A program made the position numbers and the translations under genes. A stretch of DNA of 64,000 nt from Halobellus inordinatus (GTDB taxonomy: Archaea; Halobacteriota; Halobacteria; Halobacteriales; Haloferacaceae), in assembly GCF_024464655.1 (NCBI RefSeq), contig NZ_JANHAV010000006.1, forward strand, positions 1 through 64,000, read 5' to 3'. Position 1 is the first letter of the stretch. The number at the start of each line of letters is the position of its first letter. Below the pieces are notes generated by a model. That model had not been told where the DNA came from and did not search any database. It saw nothing but the letters and a program-made list of their open reading frames with translations. Positions 42,341-51,090 of the stretch are shown in pieces.

Positions 42341-43507
42341 TTAGAGGACGCCGGTATCTCGAAGCAGATCGATCGTTCCTTCGAGATCCGACAGTTGTGA
42401 GAGGTCTATATCCTCGGGCGGGTTCAACTCGTCGATCGACGGGAGCCGGCCGATCGGCTCGATCTCGGGGACGAGCGGATACTCGAAGGTCGTCCGCGCG
42501 AAGTAGTCCTGCGCTTCCGCCGAGAGGAGGTGTCGGACGAAGTTCGAGGCGAGCGTGGCGTCGTCGGCGGTGTCGAGGACGGCCGCGCCCGCGACGTTGA
42601 AGACCGCACCGGCGTCGTTCTGCGTGAACGCAGTTCGGAGCGGCGTCCCGGTACCGCGGCGTGCGAGCACGCGCTGGATGTAGTAGTGGTTCGTCAGGCC
42701 GGCGGCGATCTCGCCGTCGGCGACCGCGCGTGCGACCTGGAACTCGTCGCCGTACTGGCTCACGCCGAGCTCTTGCATCCCGGTGAGCCACTGCCGCGTC
42801 GCCTCGTCGCCTTCGAGGATGCGCATCGCGGTGATGAACGCCTGGAACGAGGAGTACGTGGGAGCCCACCCGAGTTGGTCCTGGAAGGCCGAGGTCTCGG
42901 GGAAGGCCATAATACTCGTCGGGATGTCCGACGCCGAGAACGTGTTCGTGTTGTAGGGGACCGAGCGCGCCCGGCCGGACGTTCCGATCCACGAGCCGTC
43001 CGGGTCGCGGAAGTTCGAGGGGACGAAATCGAGAACGTCCTGGGGGAGAGCCTGGGCTCGGTCGCGGTCTGCGAGCGCACCGAGCGAACCGGCGTTGACC
43101 GAGTAGAAGACGTCAGCGGGGCTGTTTTGTCCTTCCGTGATGATCTGGTTGACCAGTTCGGTCGCCGAGTTGTACAGCGGCCGAACGGTGAAGTCGGGAT
43201 AGCGGTCCTCGATGAAACTGACCAGTTCGCCGACGAGCGCCTCGCCGCGTCCGGAGTACAGCGTCAGTTCGCCTTCGAGGTCGGGCATCTCCGCCATCGA
43301 CACGCCGGCGGAGAGGTCCCGCTCGCCGAACGGCGAACGACCGGAACCGATCTGTTGAGCCGGCTCCTCGCCGCCAGCAGTGTCCGTTTCCGTCTCCGTC
43401 GTCTCGCCTCCCGGCGTGTTGCAGCCGGCGACGCCGACCACGCCCGCCGCCGCGGCCGCCTGGAGGAAGCGGCGGCGCGTCCGGGACGTGTTGTCTGATC
43501 CGTCCAT
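42341..43507 (-). CDS. Iron(III)-type ABC importer substrate-binding lipoprotein (FbpA-like)
   Basis: A 388-residue Tat lipoprotein (SRTRRRFLQAAAAAGVVGVAGC, lipobox VAGC). The mature domain has the FbpA pattern: GELTLYSGRGEALVGELVSFIEDRYPDFTVRPLYNSATELVNQI, ADVFYSVNAGSLGALADR and a C-terminal EAQDYFARTTFEYPLVPEI. The Tyr cluster typical of FbpA-type iron binding appears plausible in FEYPLV. First gene of the importer operon. A TTTAGG-N4-CCTAAA operator and a TATA box (near 43537) sit directly before the start, indicating iron-dependent repression. Confidence 0.92.
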   Translation of the reverse strand: MDGSDNTSRTRRRFLQAAAAAGVVGVAGCNTPGGETTETETDTAGGEEPAQQIGSGRSPFGERDLSAGVSMAEMPDLEGELTLYSGRGEALVGELVSFIEDRYPDFTVRPLYNSATELVNQIITEGQNSPADVFYSVNAGSLGALADRDRAQALPQDVLDFVPSNFRDPDGSWIGTSGRARSVPYNTNTFSASDIPTSIMAFPETSAFQDQLGWAPTYSSFQAFITAMRILEGDEATRQWLTGMQELGVSQYGDEFQVARAVADGEIAAGLTNHYYIQRVLARRGTGTPLRTAFTQNDAGAVFNVAGAAVLDTADDATLASNFVRHLLSAEAQDYFARTTFEYPLVPEIEPIGRLPSIDELNPPEDIDLSQLSDLEGTIDLLRDTGVL

Positions 43508-43513
43508 ACTGAA

Positions 43514-43529
43514 TTTAGGCCTGCCTAAA
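43514..43529. promoter_or_regulatory. Metalloregulator operator of the iron importer
   Basis: TTTAGGCCTGCCTAAA: the arms TTTAGGC and GCCTAAA are a perfect inverted repeat around CT. It lies between the TATA box (GGTATATAGG on the minus strand, about 43532-43541) and the start at 43507, overlapping the likely transcription start. The arms TTAGG/CCTAA resemble sites of DtxR/IdeR/SirR-type iron regulators. Confidence 0.8.
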
Positions 43530-43642
43530 ACCTATATACCTTCCGGTTCACGTACGTAATCTGTCCGATCTGGCGACGATAGATTCGGCTGAAAAGGAAG
43601 CTACGAGGTCGATCTCGGGAGTCTGACCCGAGCTGCTGTGTG

Positions 43643-44815
43643 TCAGTCGTCGGCGACGGCGGCGTCGCGAGGCGGTTCGGCGTTCGAGTCCTCGATCTCC
43701 GAGAGACAGTCGAGCCAGTCGAGCCAGTACTCGCCGCAGTGATTCAGGAACGCGCCGTTGTTCCACTCGGAGAAGTCTCCCTCGGCGAACGCCCGTGCCA
43801 TCGCGTCGGCGGCGGCCGTCCAAGAGTCGGCGTCGTCGCCGACGGCGTCGACGACTTCCCAGACGTGTTCGTTGAGTTCGAGGCCCGGCACCTCGTTGTT
43901 CAGGTCGTCGAACGTCGGCCGTGGCGCCTTGTTGTGTTCACAGAGCGGGTAGCCGTTGACGACGTCCTTCTTCAAGAGGTCGGCGGCGCGCTTGAGGAAC
44001 ACGCCCGACCAGATGTCGTCGAAGCGGCCGACGTCCCACTCGTTGTCGTCCATCGGCAACTGATAGAACGCGGGGATGACCTCGCGCTCGAACGCGAGAT
44101 TCATCGAACAGACCGTCAGATACTGGCCCGATTCGGCGACGAAGTCGCCCTCGAAGTCCTCGTGTTCCGTGCGCGTCTGTGCCTGGCCCTGCAGGTCGCC
44201 GTCCATCAGGATTCGGACGGCGTCGAGGTCGGGGACGTTCGTCCACAGACCCTGGGAGGCGACCACGTCGCTGAGTTCGCTGCGGCCGGTCTCGACCGCC
44301 TCGTCCATCGCGGAGTAGGGGTACCCGCGCGGGTAGAGGCCGTGCTCGTCGGCGTTCTGATAGAGCACGTTCACCCAACGCTCGTCCGAGCGGACGGACT
44401 CGACCTCGTCGGTGCGGTCGAGGTTCGCCAGGTGACGGCCGAAGAAGTCCCACTCCTCGTGTGGCAACGTGTCGTCGTCGATGAACACGCCGCGCTCGAA
44501 CCGCGGGTGCGCCCACATATAGAGCAGTCCGAAACTGGTCTGGGCGTGCGACGCAGCGGGGATCAGGTGGGAATACGCCGAGAGCCCCTGCTCTTTGAAC
44601 CACGCCTCGCGCCGCGACCCGTCGTAGACCGCGCCGTCGACGCCTTCCTCGTCGAGCATCTGCTCCATCGCCTCGACGTCACAGAAGTCCTCGGTCACGA
44701 GGAGGACGAACAGTCGATCGAGGTCGAAGCCGTGTTCGCGTGCATTCTCGAAATACGCCCGCATACAGTCGTACTCGCGGATGGTCGGCACCACGACACA
44801 GACATCCTGCTTCAT
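43643..44815 (-). CDS. Reversibly glycosylated polypeptide-like protein (alpha-1,4-glucan-protein synthase family)
   Basis: A 390-residue cytoplasmic protein of the RGP/UPTG family, known in plants as UDP-arabinopyranose mutase or self-glycosylating protein and seen in some archaea. It has the N-terminal CVVVPTIREYDCMRAYFENA nucleotide-sugar fold, the metal-binding DDD in ERGVFIDDDTLPHEEWDFF, RGYPYS, and DIWSGVFLKR near the C-terminus. I chose the ATG at 44815; the long in-frame extension beyond it is not protein-like and contains the operator. The operator upstream matches that of the iron importer, and the gene lies 136 bp upstream of that operon on the same strand. The link to iron is not explained by the family's known roles. 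Confidence 0.82.
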   Translation of the reverse strand: MKQDVCVVVPTIREYDCMRAYFENAREHGFDLDRLFVLLVTEDFCDVEAMEQMLDEEGVDGAVYDGSRREAWFKEQGLSAYSHLIPAASHAQTSFGLLYMWAHPRFERGVFIDDDTLPHEEWDFFGRHLANLDRTDEVESVRSDERWVNVLYQNADEHGLYPRGYPYSAMDEAVETGRSELSDVVASQGLWTNVPDLDAVRILMDGDLQGQAQTRTEHEDFEGDFVAESGQYLTVCSMNLAFEREVIPAFYQLPMDDNEWDVGRFDDIWSGVFLKRAADLLKKDVVNGYPLCEHNKAPRPTFDDLNNEVPGLELNEHVWEVVDAVGDDADSWTAAADAMARAFAEGDFSEWNNGAFLNHCGEYWLDWLDCLSEIEDSNAEPPRDAAVADD

Positions 44816-44827
44816 CACCGCTAGCTC

Positions 44828-44843
44828 TTTAGGCCACCCTAAA
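44828..44843. promoter_or_regulatory. Metalloregulator operator of the RGP-like gene
   Basis: TTTAGGCCACCCTAAA: the arms TTTAGG/CCTAAA and the 4-bp spacing equal those of the site at 43514-43529. It ends 12 bp before the start codon at 44815, with a TATA-like GATTTTTAG just upstream on the minus strand. Confidence 0.75.
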
Positions 44844-44923
44844 AATCTTGTCGCTCTGTAGTCGCCGCCCCTGAGGAAGTCACAATCGCGGCGTTCTTCC
44901 GCTCCGAACGACGTGGTAGAGCC

Positions 44924-45409
44924 GTGTCGGGAACGAATCCGCGAGCTGACGTCGCGGTGGGTCTCCGTGCTGGCATCTTGCTCACTCTCGCGGCCGCCGT
45001 TGCGTGGGTCTCGGGCGCCCCTGCGGTGTTTCCGAGTCTCGGCCCCTCCGCGTTCGTCCTCTCGACAGATCCCCCCGGCCCATCCGATCGGACGGTCGTC
45101 GGCGGGCACGCTGTCGGCGTTGCTGCCGGGCTCGTGGCGTATCTCGGCGTCACCGCCGTCGTGGCTGTTCCCTCGTCGCCGCTCGTGTTCGACCCGCCGT
45201 GGCTGCTCGTGAGTGGCGTCGTCGCGGTCGCGCTCACCACCACTGGAATGCGACTTGGAAACGTGGTGCATCCGCCAGCCTGTGCGACGACGCTCATCGT
45301 CGCGCTCGGGTTACTCGAGCCGAGAGCCGCACTCCTGGTCGTCCTCCCGGCGGTCGTCTCTCTCCTCGCCGTCGACCGAGTGCTTACGTACTCTTTCGGT
45401 TCCTTCTAG
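44924..45409 (+). CDS. HPP family membrane protein
   Basis: A 161-residue integral membrane protein with four to five hydrophobic segments. It shows the HPP-family features SLGPSAFVLSTDP and GNVVHPPACATTLIVALG (the HPP motif), as in plastid and cyanobacterial proteins linked to nitrite transport. It starts at GTG (44924); no ATG gives a better start. It is divergent from the RGP-like gene and convergent with the helicase. Its substrate cannot be judged here. Confidence 0.88.
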   Translation: MSGTNPRADVAVGLRAGILLTLAAAVAWVSGAPAVFPSLGPSAFVLSTDPPGPSDRTVVGGHAVGVAAGLVAYLGVTAVVAVPSSPLVFDPPWLLVSGVVAVALTTTGMRLGNVVHPPACATTLIVALGLLEPRAALLVVLPAVVSLLAVDRVLTYSFGSF

Positions 45410-45456
45410 CCCGTTCGAGGTTCCGCGCCGAGTGAGAGTCGTTCGCCACGACGCGC

Positions 45457-47802
45457 TCACGTACTGAGTGCGTCCAGTAGATGGATCGCTTCGGCCTTCG
45501 AGAGCGGATCGTTCGCGTTCCCGCAGTGCGGCGACTGCACGCAGGCCGGACAGCCGTCCTCGCAGTCGCAGTCGTCGATCATCTTCCGGGTGCGGGAGAG
45601 CAAGGTCTCGACCTCACCGTACCCGCTCTCTGTCAATCCGACGCCGCCGGGATAGCCGTCGTAGACGAAGATCGTCGACTGACCCGTGTGTGGGTGATGG
45701 GGAGTCGACAGCCCGCCGATGTCACCGCGGTCACAGAGGAACGACAGCGGGAACAGCGAGATCATCCCGTGCTCGGCGGCGTGGATGCCGCCGTTGAAGC
45801 CGTACTCGCCGCCCATCTCCCGCATCTCCCGCTCGACGTCTTCGGGGACGGTGACGTACAGTGCCGCCGTCCGCAGTGTCGTCTCCGGGAGGTCGAGCGC
45901 CTTGCGGCCGATCGCCTCGCCGCGCCGCGGATCGCGCCGCTCGAAGCCGGTGATCTGCTTGCGCATCGTCACTTCGGCGAACCGAACTTCCGTGTCGGGG
46001 CGGGCCGACAGCGACTTCGCTCGTCGGTCGGCCTCGACCGTGATCGTCTTCTCGTGCAGCACGCGGGTGTAGTAGTCCGCCCAGGTCGGCTGCAACAGCG
46101 CGGTGTCGCGGTCGAGGTCGAGTTCCGCCACCTCGTACGTCGTCCCCTGATGGTGGTAGATCGCGCCCTCGTGCGCGTCGCGCAGCGCGTCCGCGAACGA
46201 GAGCGACGACAGCACCTCGTTCGAGCGCGCGTCGAGGAGGTCGACCTCGCGGGTCTCGATCGTCCGGAGGCTCATCTCGTGCTGGGGGCTCCCGCCGCCG
46301 TCGTGGAGCCACCGGATGCCGCGCTCGGTCTCGCGGCGTTCGAGCTGTCCGTCTTCGAGCAGCGACGCGACGACGTCCGGGAACGCCTCTCCGAAGTGCG
46401 CCTCGTCGCCCGTTTTCAGCCAGTTTTCGGCAGCCGCGGAGGCGACGTGATCGGGCAGGAGTTCCGGGTTCTCGGGGTCGCAGACGGCCCGTTCGGGATT
46501 GCCGTCCCAGAACTCCTCGGGATGTTTGAGGAGGTACTGATCGAGTTGGTCCTCGCCGCCGACCAGCACCACCAGCGCGTCGTCGTCGCCGCGCCCGGCC
46601 CGTCCGGCCTGCTGGAACGCCGACATCCGCGTGCCTGGGTAGCCGTCGATGAGCACGGCGTCGAGTTCCCCCACGTCGACGCCGAGTTCCAGCGCGTTCG
46701 TCGACCAGACGCCGCGGACCGACCCGTCGTGCAGTCCCGCTTCGATCTCGCGTCGGCGGTCGTGTTTCAGCGCGGCCTGATAGGCCGTCACCGACGACGC
46801 TTCGTCGTGTTTGCCGCGCTCTCTGAGGTCTGCGGCGCTCTCTGTCGCGTACCGCTCGGCCGTCTGCCGCGCCCGCGTGAACGCGAGGGTCTGGTAGCCG
46901 CGGGCGACGAGGTCGACGAAGAGGTTCTTCGTCTCGACGTGACTCGACCGGCGCCGGCCGCTGCCGCCCCCTCCACTCCCGCTGTCTCCGCTAGTGTCGT
47001 CTCGATACTCCGGGGGGTTCCACAGCAGCCAGTGTTTCGCCCCGGTCGCACTCGCGTCGTCGTCGACGAGACGGAACGTCCCCGCGTCGCGACCGGTCAC
47101 GCGCGCGGCGTGCTCGATCGGATTACCGATGGTCGCCGAACAGCAGACGTACTGCGGATCGCTCCCGAACCGTTCGCAGATCCGGTTCAATCGACGGAGT
47201 GTGAGCGCCACGTGGCTGCCGAAGACGCCACGATAGCCGTGAATCTCGTCGATCACGACCGTCTCTAGCGAACCGAAGAACCACTCCCAGAGCCGGTGGG
47301 CGTGAGGGAGCAGCGCGTAATGGAGCATATCCGGGTTCGACAGCAGCACTGTCGGGCGTCGGTCGCGCACGTCGCGTTTCTCCGACTTCGACAGCCGCCC
47401 GGTGTACTGCTCGACGGAGACGCGGCTCCCGAAGCCGAGTCCGTGCGCCAGATCCGAGAGCGTCTCCTGTTGGTCAGCGACGAGGGCGTTCTGCGGGCCG
47501 AGATACAGCGTCCGGCCGCCGTGATCCATCGCGCGCTCGAACGCCGGGACGGTGTAGGCGAGACTCTTCCCGCTCGCCGTCGGCGTCGCGAGCACGACGT
47601 TCTCGCCGCCGCGAACGGCGTCGATGGCCGCCGCCTGGTGGAGATAGAGCCGGTCGATGCCGCGATCCGACAGCGCGCCCGCCAACCGCGATTCGAGGTC
47701 AACGTCGGCGTGGGCAGCCTCGCGCCCGTCGACGCGGCGGTGATCGCGTATCTGCCCCGCATAGTACGGACGCGACTTCAATTGCGCGAGGAGTTCGTCC
47801 AC
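45457..47802 (-). CDS. Hrq1/MrfA-like DEAD/DEAH helicase with DUF1998 zinc domain
   Basis: A DNA-repair-type SF2 helicase of 781 residues. Motifs: LYLHQAAAIDAV, motif I ATPTASGKS, DEIH box (VVIDEIHGYRG), CCSATIGNP, TLAFTRARQTAER, NALELGVDVG and QQAGRAGRGDD. The C-terminal half ends in the four-Cys DUF1998 signature CDCEDGCPACVQSPHCG, a zinc-binding site in MrfA and Hrq1-related proteins that act on crosslinked or mitomycin-damaged DNA. A Ser/Gly-rich insertion (about residues 271-285) separates the two helicase lobes. It stands alone on this strand. Confidence 0.92.
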   Translation of the reverse strand: MDELLAQLKSRPYYAGQIRDHRRVDGREAAHADVDLESRLAGALSDRGIDRLYLHQAAAIDAVRGGENVVLATPTASGKSLAYTVPAFERAMDHGGRTLYLGPQNALVADQQETLSDLAHGLGFGSRVSVEQYTGRLSKSEKRDVRDRRPTVLLSNPDMLHYALLPHAHRLWEWFFGSLETVVIDEIHGYRGVFGSHVALTLRRLNRICERFGSDPQYVCCSATIGNPIEHAARVTGRDAGTFRLVDDDASATGAKHWLLWNPPEYRDDTSGDSGSGGGGSGRRRSSHVETKNLFVDLVARGYQTLAFTRARQTAERYATESAADLRERGKHDEASSVTAYQAALKHDRRREIEAGLHDGSVRGVWSTNALELGVDVGELDAVLIDGYPGTRMSAFQQAGRAGRGDDDALVVLVGGEDQLDQYLLKHPEEFWDGNPERAVCDPENPELLPDHVASAAAENWLKTGDEAHFGEAFPDVVASLLEDGQLERRETERGIRWLHDGGGSPQHEMSLRTIETREVDLLDARSNEVLSSLSFADALRDAHEGAIYHHQGTTYEVAELDLDRDTALLQPTWADYYTRVLHEKTITVEADRRAKSLSARPDTEVRFAEVTMRKQITGFERRDPRRGEAIGRKALDLPETTLRTAALYVTVPEDVEREMREMGGEYGFNGGIHAAEHGMISLFPLSFLCDRGDIGGLSTPHHPHTGQSTIFVYDGYPGGVGLTESGYGEVETLLSRTRKMIDDCDCEDGCPACVQSPHCGNANDPLSKAEAIHLLDALST

Positions 47803-47950
47803 GATATCCTCTGTCAGGACGACAGCGACCTGACCGTTACGGTCGTCGCAGGTGGCTCCGGCGGCGGTCGAAAACCACGGCGTCCCGGACCACGCGACCG
47901 ACGACCCGATCGCCCAGCACGGTTTTGCCCGCCCGGTTCCAACCCCAAGT

Positions 47951-48379
47951 ATGCGCGAGTACGACGCGGTACTAATCTACGACGGGGAGTGTCCCTACTG
48001 CTCGATCGCCGCGCGAGCGCTCCAGCGCCTCGACGACGTCGGCGCGATCTCGTGGTACGACGAGGCGGCTCAGAGATTCCTCGACGCCCAGTTCGGGGAG
48101 GAGCCGTTCGCGATGTTCCTCGTCGATCGTCGCCGAAAACGCGTCTACGCCGGCCGCTCCGCGGCCGAGGAGCTGGCGGAGCGAGCCGGGACGCCCGGCA
48201 TCGTCGGCTCGCTCGTCCGCGATAACTACGACCGGATCGCCAAGGTCGTCGGGGCTGCGAGCGGGCGCGGACGCGACCCCGACGACTACCACGAGATCTA
48301 CCCGCTCGACGACGACGCCGAAGCGCTGTTCGATGGGCTCGTCGAAGCGGCTGAGCCGGAACCGGAGGCACTCGCCTGA
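47951..48379 (+). CDS. DCC family thiol-disulfide oxidoreductase-like protein (DUF393)
   Basis: A 142-residue protein. YDGECPYCSIAARALQRLD holds the DxxCxxC motif that names the DCC family, at residues 10-16 in a thioredoxin-like fold. AISWYDEAAQRFLDAQFGEEP follows. ATG at 47951 gives a normal N-terminus. It is followed after 3 bp by the DUF123 gene, so both are probably one transcript. Redox partner unknown. Confidence 0.88.
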   Translation: MREYDAVLIYDGECPYCSIAARALQRLDDVGAISWYDEAAQRFLDAQFGEEPFAMFLVDRRRKRVYAGRSAAEELAERAGTPGIVGSLVRDNYDRIAKVVGAASGRGRDPDDYHEIYPLDDDAEALFDGLVEAAEPEPEALA

Positions 48380-48382
48380 GCG

Positions 48383-48988
48383 ATGCCCGGCGAGGATTCC
48401 AGTGCCGTGTCGACAGCAGCGTCGGCAGACTGCGTCGTCGTCGATCCTGACGCCATCGCCGGGGGCGAAGACGCGCTCGGCATCGGGACTTGCGATGCAC
48501 CGCCGGGGACGTACGCACTCGTATTCGAACTCAGTACTGCGGCGACGATCTCGGTGGGGGCTCTCGGGACAACGACGTTCCCGGCGGGAGCGTACGCCTA
48601 CGTCGGCAGCGCGTTCGGTTCGAACGGCCTGGGACGCGTCGACCGCCACCGCCGCGTCGCTGCCGGCGAGCACGACGTCACACACTGGCACGTCGATTAC
48701 CTGGGTGGCCATCCCGGAGTCTCGCTGGACAGCGTCGTCGCCGCGCCCGACGCAGACGCCGAATGCCGCCTCGCACGGGAGTTGCTGCCGATGGCGGACG
48801 CCGATCAGAAATCACCCGACAGCAGTCCGACGAAATCGCGAGGGTCGGATGCGCGCCGGGAACTCGCGTCGTCACCGATCGAGGGATTTGGCGCGTCCGA
48901 CTGCGACTGTCGAGCACACCTCGTTTCCGGACCGGACGCAGAGACGCTTCGCTCGGCGGTGCTCGAAGCGCTTCGAACGGTGCTGTGA
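48383..48988 (+). CDS. DUF123 protein (GIY-YIG-like)
   Basis: A 201-residue protein of the DUF123 group, distantly related to GIY-YIG nucleases. It has PGTYALVFELSTAATISVGALGTTTFPAGAYAYVGSAFG (GTYAL and YAYVGSA correspond to the GIY and YIG strands) and GRVDRHRRV followed by THWHVDYL. A low-complexity insertion (about residues 135-160) separates the end, which has the conserved FGASDCDCRAHL. Nuclease activity is not shown for the family here. Co-directional with the DCC gene, 3-bp gap. Confidence 0.85.
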   Translation: MPGEDSSAVSTAASADCVVVDPDAIAGGEDALGIGTCDAPPGTYALVFELSTAATISVGALGTTTFPAGAYAYVGSAFGSNGLGRVDRHRRVAAGEHDVTHWHVDYLGGHPGVSLDSVVAAPDADAECRLARELLPMADADQKSPDSSPTKSRGSDARRELASSPIEGFGASDCDCRAHLVSGPDAETLRSAVLEALRTVL

Positions 48989-49413
48989 GAAGACGGTAGT
49001 ACGGACACGCCGCGCCGGTCCGGGCAAGGCCGGCGCGGACGGTCGGCCGTTGACTCGGCCGTCGGTTCCGATCGAACGTCGTCGACCGGGCTAGTACCGT
49101 AGCCGAACCGTCGGCTAATTGCCGGTTGTCAGAGGCACCCCGGCACTAAGACAATTCTCCGTCCTGATACTTATATCCTCTTACCGATATTGAGGAAGTT
49201 CAGGGGAAGACGCAACAGTTCTGTCGTCCTGGTTTATAAATACGGTAGAGAGTACTCACTCGGAGTCCAGTATTAGCGAGACATCGTCGGCGGAAGAGCC
49301 GTAATATCACGTCGCCGTCCTTCGATTTCTCGGATTTGATATCTCGAAATGGAGCAGCGACGCTCGCCGAAAGGATTCGGCTGCCGACGCCTTCGCTGTG
49401 TAGCGGCCGACCG
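48989..49413. other. Intergenic region between convergent genes, no gene
   Basis: About 425 bp without a plausible frame. It has a GC-rich start and an AT-rich part (about 49140-49260) with promoter-like TATATCC and TTTATAAATA, though no gene follows on either strand. A small RNA or remnant of a deleted gene is possible but cannot be shown. Confidence 0.4.
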
Positions 49414-49474
49414 TACTGTCGGACAGCAGTTCGTGAGTTACGTTGGCACCTTCTGGGTTGCTGGTCCGACAGTA
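49414..49474. repeat. 61-bp inverted-repeat structure downstream of cysteine synthase
   Basis: TACTGTCGGACAGCA (49414-49428) is the reverse complement of TGCTGGTCCGACAGTA (49459-49474) with one bulged base. The stem of 15 bp encloses about 30 nt. It ends 6 bp before the stop of the minus-strand cysteine synthase, so it may be a terminator. The arms also look like short terminal repeats of a tiny element, and the 13-mer recurs at 37286. Confidence 0.6.
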
Positions 49475-49480
49475 TCCGAA

Positions 49481-50485
49481 CTACTCCGCGCCGAACATTC
49501 CCGTCGACATATACCGCTCGCCGCTGTCCCAGAACACCGTGATCACGAGCGGGCAGTCGTCGGCGTCCGTCTCGTCTGCGGTGTCGTGTTCGGCGGTAGC
49601 GGGCGCGTCCGGATCCTCGATGACGTATCCCGGTTCCGGGTCCGTGCAGTTCGCGTCGGGGTCAGCGATGCGCTCGGCGACGCGCTTGGCGGCGAGGTTC
49701 GAGGCCCCGGACGACTGCCCGACGAGGATGCCCTCCTCGCGGGCGAGGAGGCGACACTCGGCCTCCGCGTCGTCGATGGTGACGGTCTCGACGTCGTCGA
49801 GGAGATCCGTGTCGAGGTTCGGGCTGACGAAGCCCGGACCCATCCCCTGGAAGTCGTCGATGCCCGGTTCGCCGCCGGAGAGGACGGCGTTGTCGGCAGG
49901 CTCGACCGCGACGATCTCCATCCCGGGGAACTCCTCGCGGAGTCGCCGCCCGATGCCGGTGATCGTGCCGCCGGTACCGACGCCCGCGACGAGGGCGTCG
50001 ACGGTGCGGTCGCCGATCTGTTCGAGGATCTCCTCGCCCGTGGTCAGGTAGTGCGCCCGCGGGTTCGCGGGGTTCTCGAACTGTCGAAGCTGGACCATTC
50101 CTTCCTCGGCTTCCAGTTCGTCCGCACGGTCCTTCGCCGTGGAGATGTCACCGTCGACGAGTTCGATGTCGGCCCCGTAGGCCTTCATAATCTGGCGGCG
50201 CTCGGGCGACTTCGATCCGGGCATCACGACCGTGAGGTCGTAGCCTTTCGCCGCGGCGACGACCGCGAGGCCGATCCCCGTATTCCCGCTCGTCGGTTCG
50301 ACCAGCGCGTCGCCGGGCGTGATCTCACCCTCGCGCTCGGCGCGCTCGACCATCGCGAGCGCGGGGCGGTCCTTCGCCGATCCGCCGGGGTTCTTCGATT
50401 CGATCTTCGCTGCGACCGTCGCCCCCTCGGGCGAGTCGACGCGGACCAGCGGCGAGCCGATGGTCTCCAGCACGTTCCCGTTCAT
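49481..50485 (-). CDS. cysK: Cysteine synthase family PLP enzyme
   Basis: A 334-residue O-acetylserine sulfhydrylase-type enzyme. The PLP lysine lies in ESKNPGGSAKDRPAL, the substrate loop is EPTSGNTGIGLA, the phosphate-binding Gly-rich loop is GVGTGGTITGIGR, and the C-terminal GQSSGAS is present. The ATG at 50485 gives MNGNVLETIGSPLVRV; a second Met lies one codon earlier. An acidic insertion of about 45 residues (DANCTDPEPGYVIEDPDAP and following) near the C-terminus is unusual in CysK. Members can also be CysM- or cystathionine-synthase-like, so specificity is not settled. Confidence 0.9.
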   Translation of the reverse strand: MNGNVLETIGSPLVRVDSPEGATVAAKIESKNPGGSAKDRPALAMVERAEREGEITPGDALVEPTSGNTGIGLAVVAAAKGYDLTVVMPGSKSPERRQIMKAYGADIELVDGDISTAKDRADELEAEEGMVQLRQFENPANPRAHYLTTGEEILEQIGDRTVDALVAGVGTGGTITGIGRRLREEFPGMEIVAVEPADNAVLSGGEPGIDDFQGMGPGFVSPNLDTDLLDDVETVTIDDAEAECRLLAREEGILVGQSSGASNLAAKRVAERIADPDANCTDPEPGYVIEDPDAPATAEHDTADETDADDCPLVITVFWDSGERYMSTGMFGAE

Positions 50486-50626
50486 CACGCCGTCCTTCGT
50501 CGGTCGGGCACAAGACGGTGACGACGTTGGCCACGCAGTGCCGGTATCACAGACTGACGGGGGTCCAGGTCGTTGTGACCGACAGCCATCGCGAACTTTA
50601 CCCGCTCGGCTGTCGTAACGCCGCGT

Positions 50627-51031
50627 ATGTCAGAAGCCGATTCGGAACCCGAGACGGCCTCGGGAACGCTCGAAACGATGCAGCCGAACCCCGCGTGGAA
50701 CGCCGACGCTCACGAGGACGCTGTCGAGGCACTCGCCGCTGACGCCCTCGTCTTCCGCGTGTGGGGTGGCGACTGGTGCGGGGACTGCCGGGGCCAACTC
50801 CCGGACTTCGCCGCCGCGCTCGACGCCGCCGGCGTCCCCGAGGAGCGCGTCCATCACTACCCGGTCGAGAAGGAGGACGACGGGAGCAAGACCGGCCCGC
50901 TCGTCGAGGAGTACGGCATCGAACTGATCCCGACGGTCGTCGTCGAACGCGACGGCGAGGAAGTCGCACGGTACGTCGAAAACGAGGCGGTCCCGATCGC
51001 GATGTATCTCGCAGAGCGACTGCAAGCGTAG
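50627..51031 (+). CDS. Thioredoxin-family protein
   Basis: A 134-residue thioredoxin-fold protein. The active site is WGGDWCGDCRGQLPDFAAAL (CGDC), with the cis-Pro loop LIPTVVVERDGEEVARYV. The Asp-rich N-terminus is an acidic extension. CGDC is a variant of CGPC seen in several haloarchaeal thiol proteins. It is divergent from cysteine synthase (about 140 bp apart), which suggests sulfur or thiol metabolism in common (inference only). Confidence 0.87.
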   Translation: MSEADSEPETASGTLETMQPNPAWNADAHEDAVEALAADALVFRVWGGDWCGDCRGQLPDFAAALDAAGVPEERVHHYPVEKEDDGSKTGPLVEEYGIELIPTVVVERDGEEVARYVENEAVPIAMYLAERLQA

Positions 51032-51090
51032 CGCTACTCTCTCCGGTCTCTCCTCCGCACACACGTCTCACTTGACGGACAGTCGACCGC

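Noticed and set aside
44816-45271. Longer N-terminus of the RGP-like protein
   Set aside because: It would read through the operator and the divergent HPP gene; the family begins at the VVPTIRE segment.
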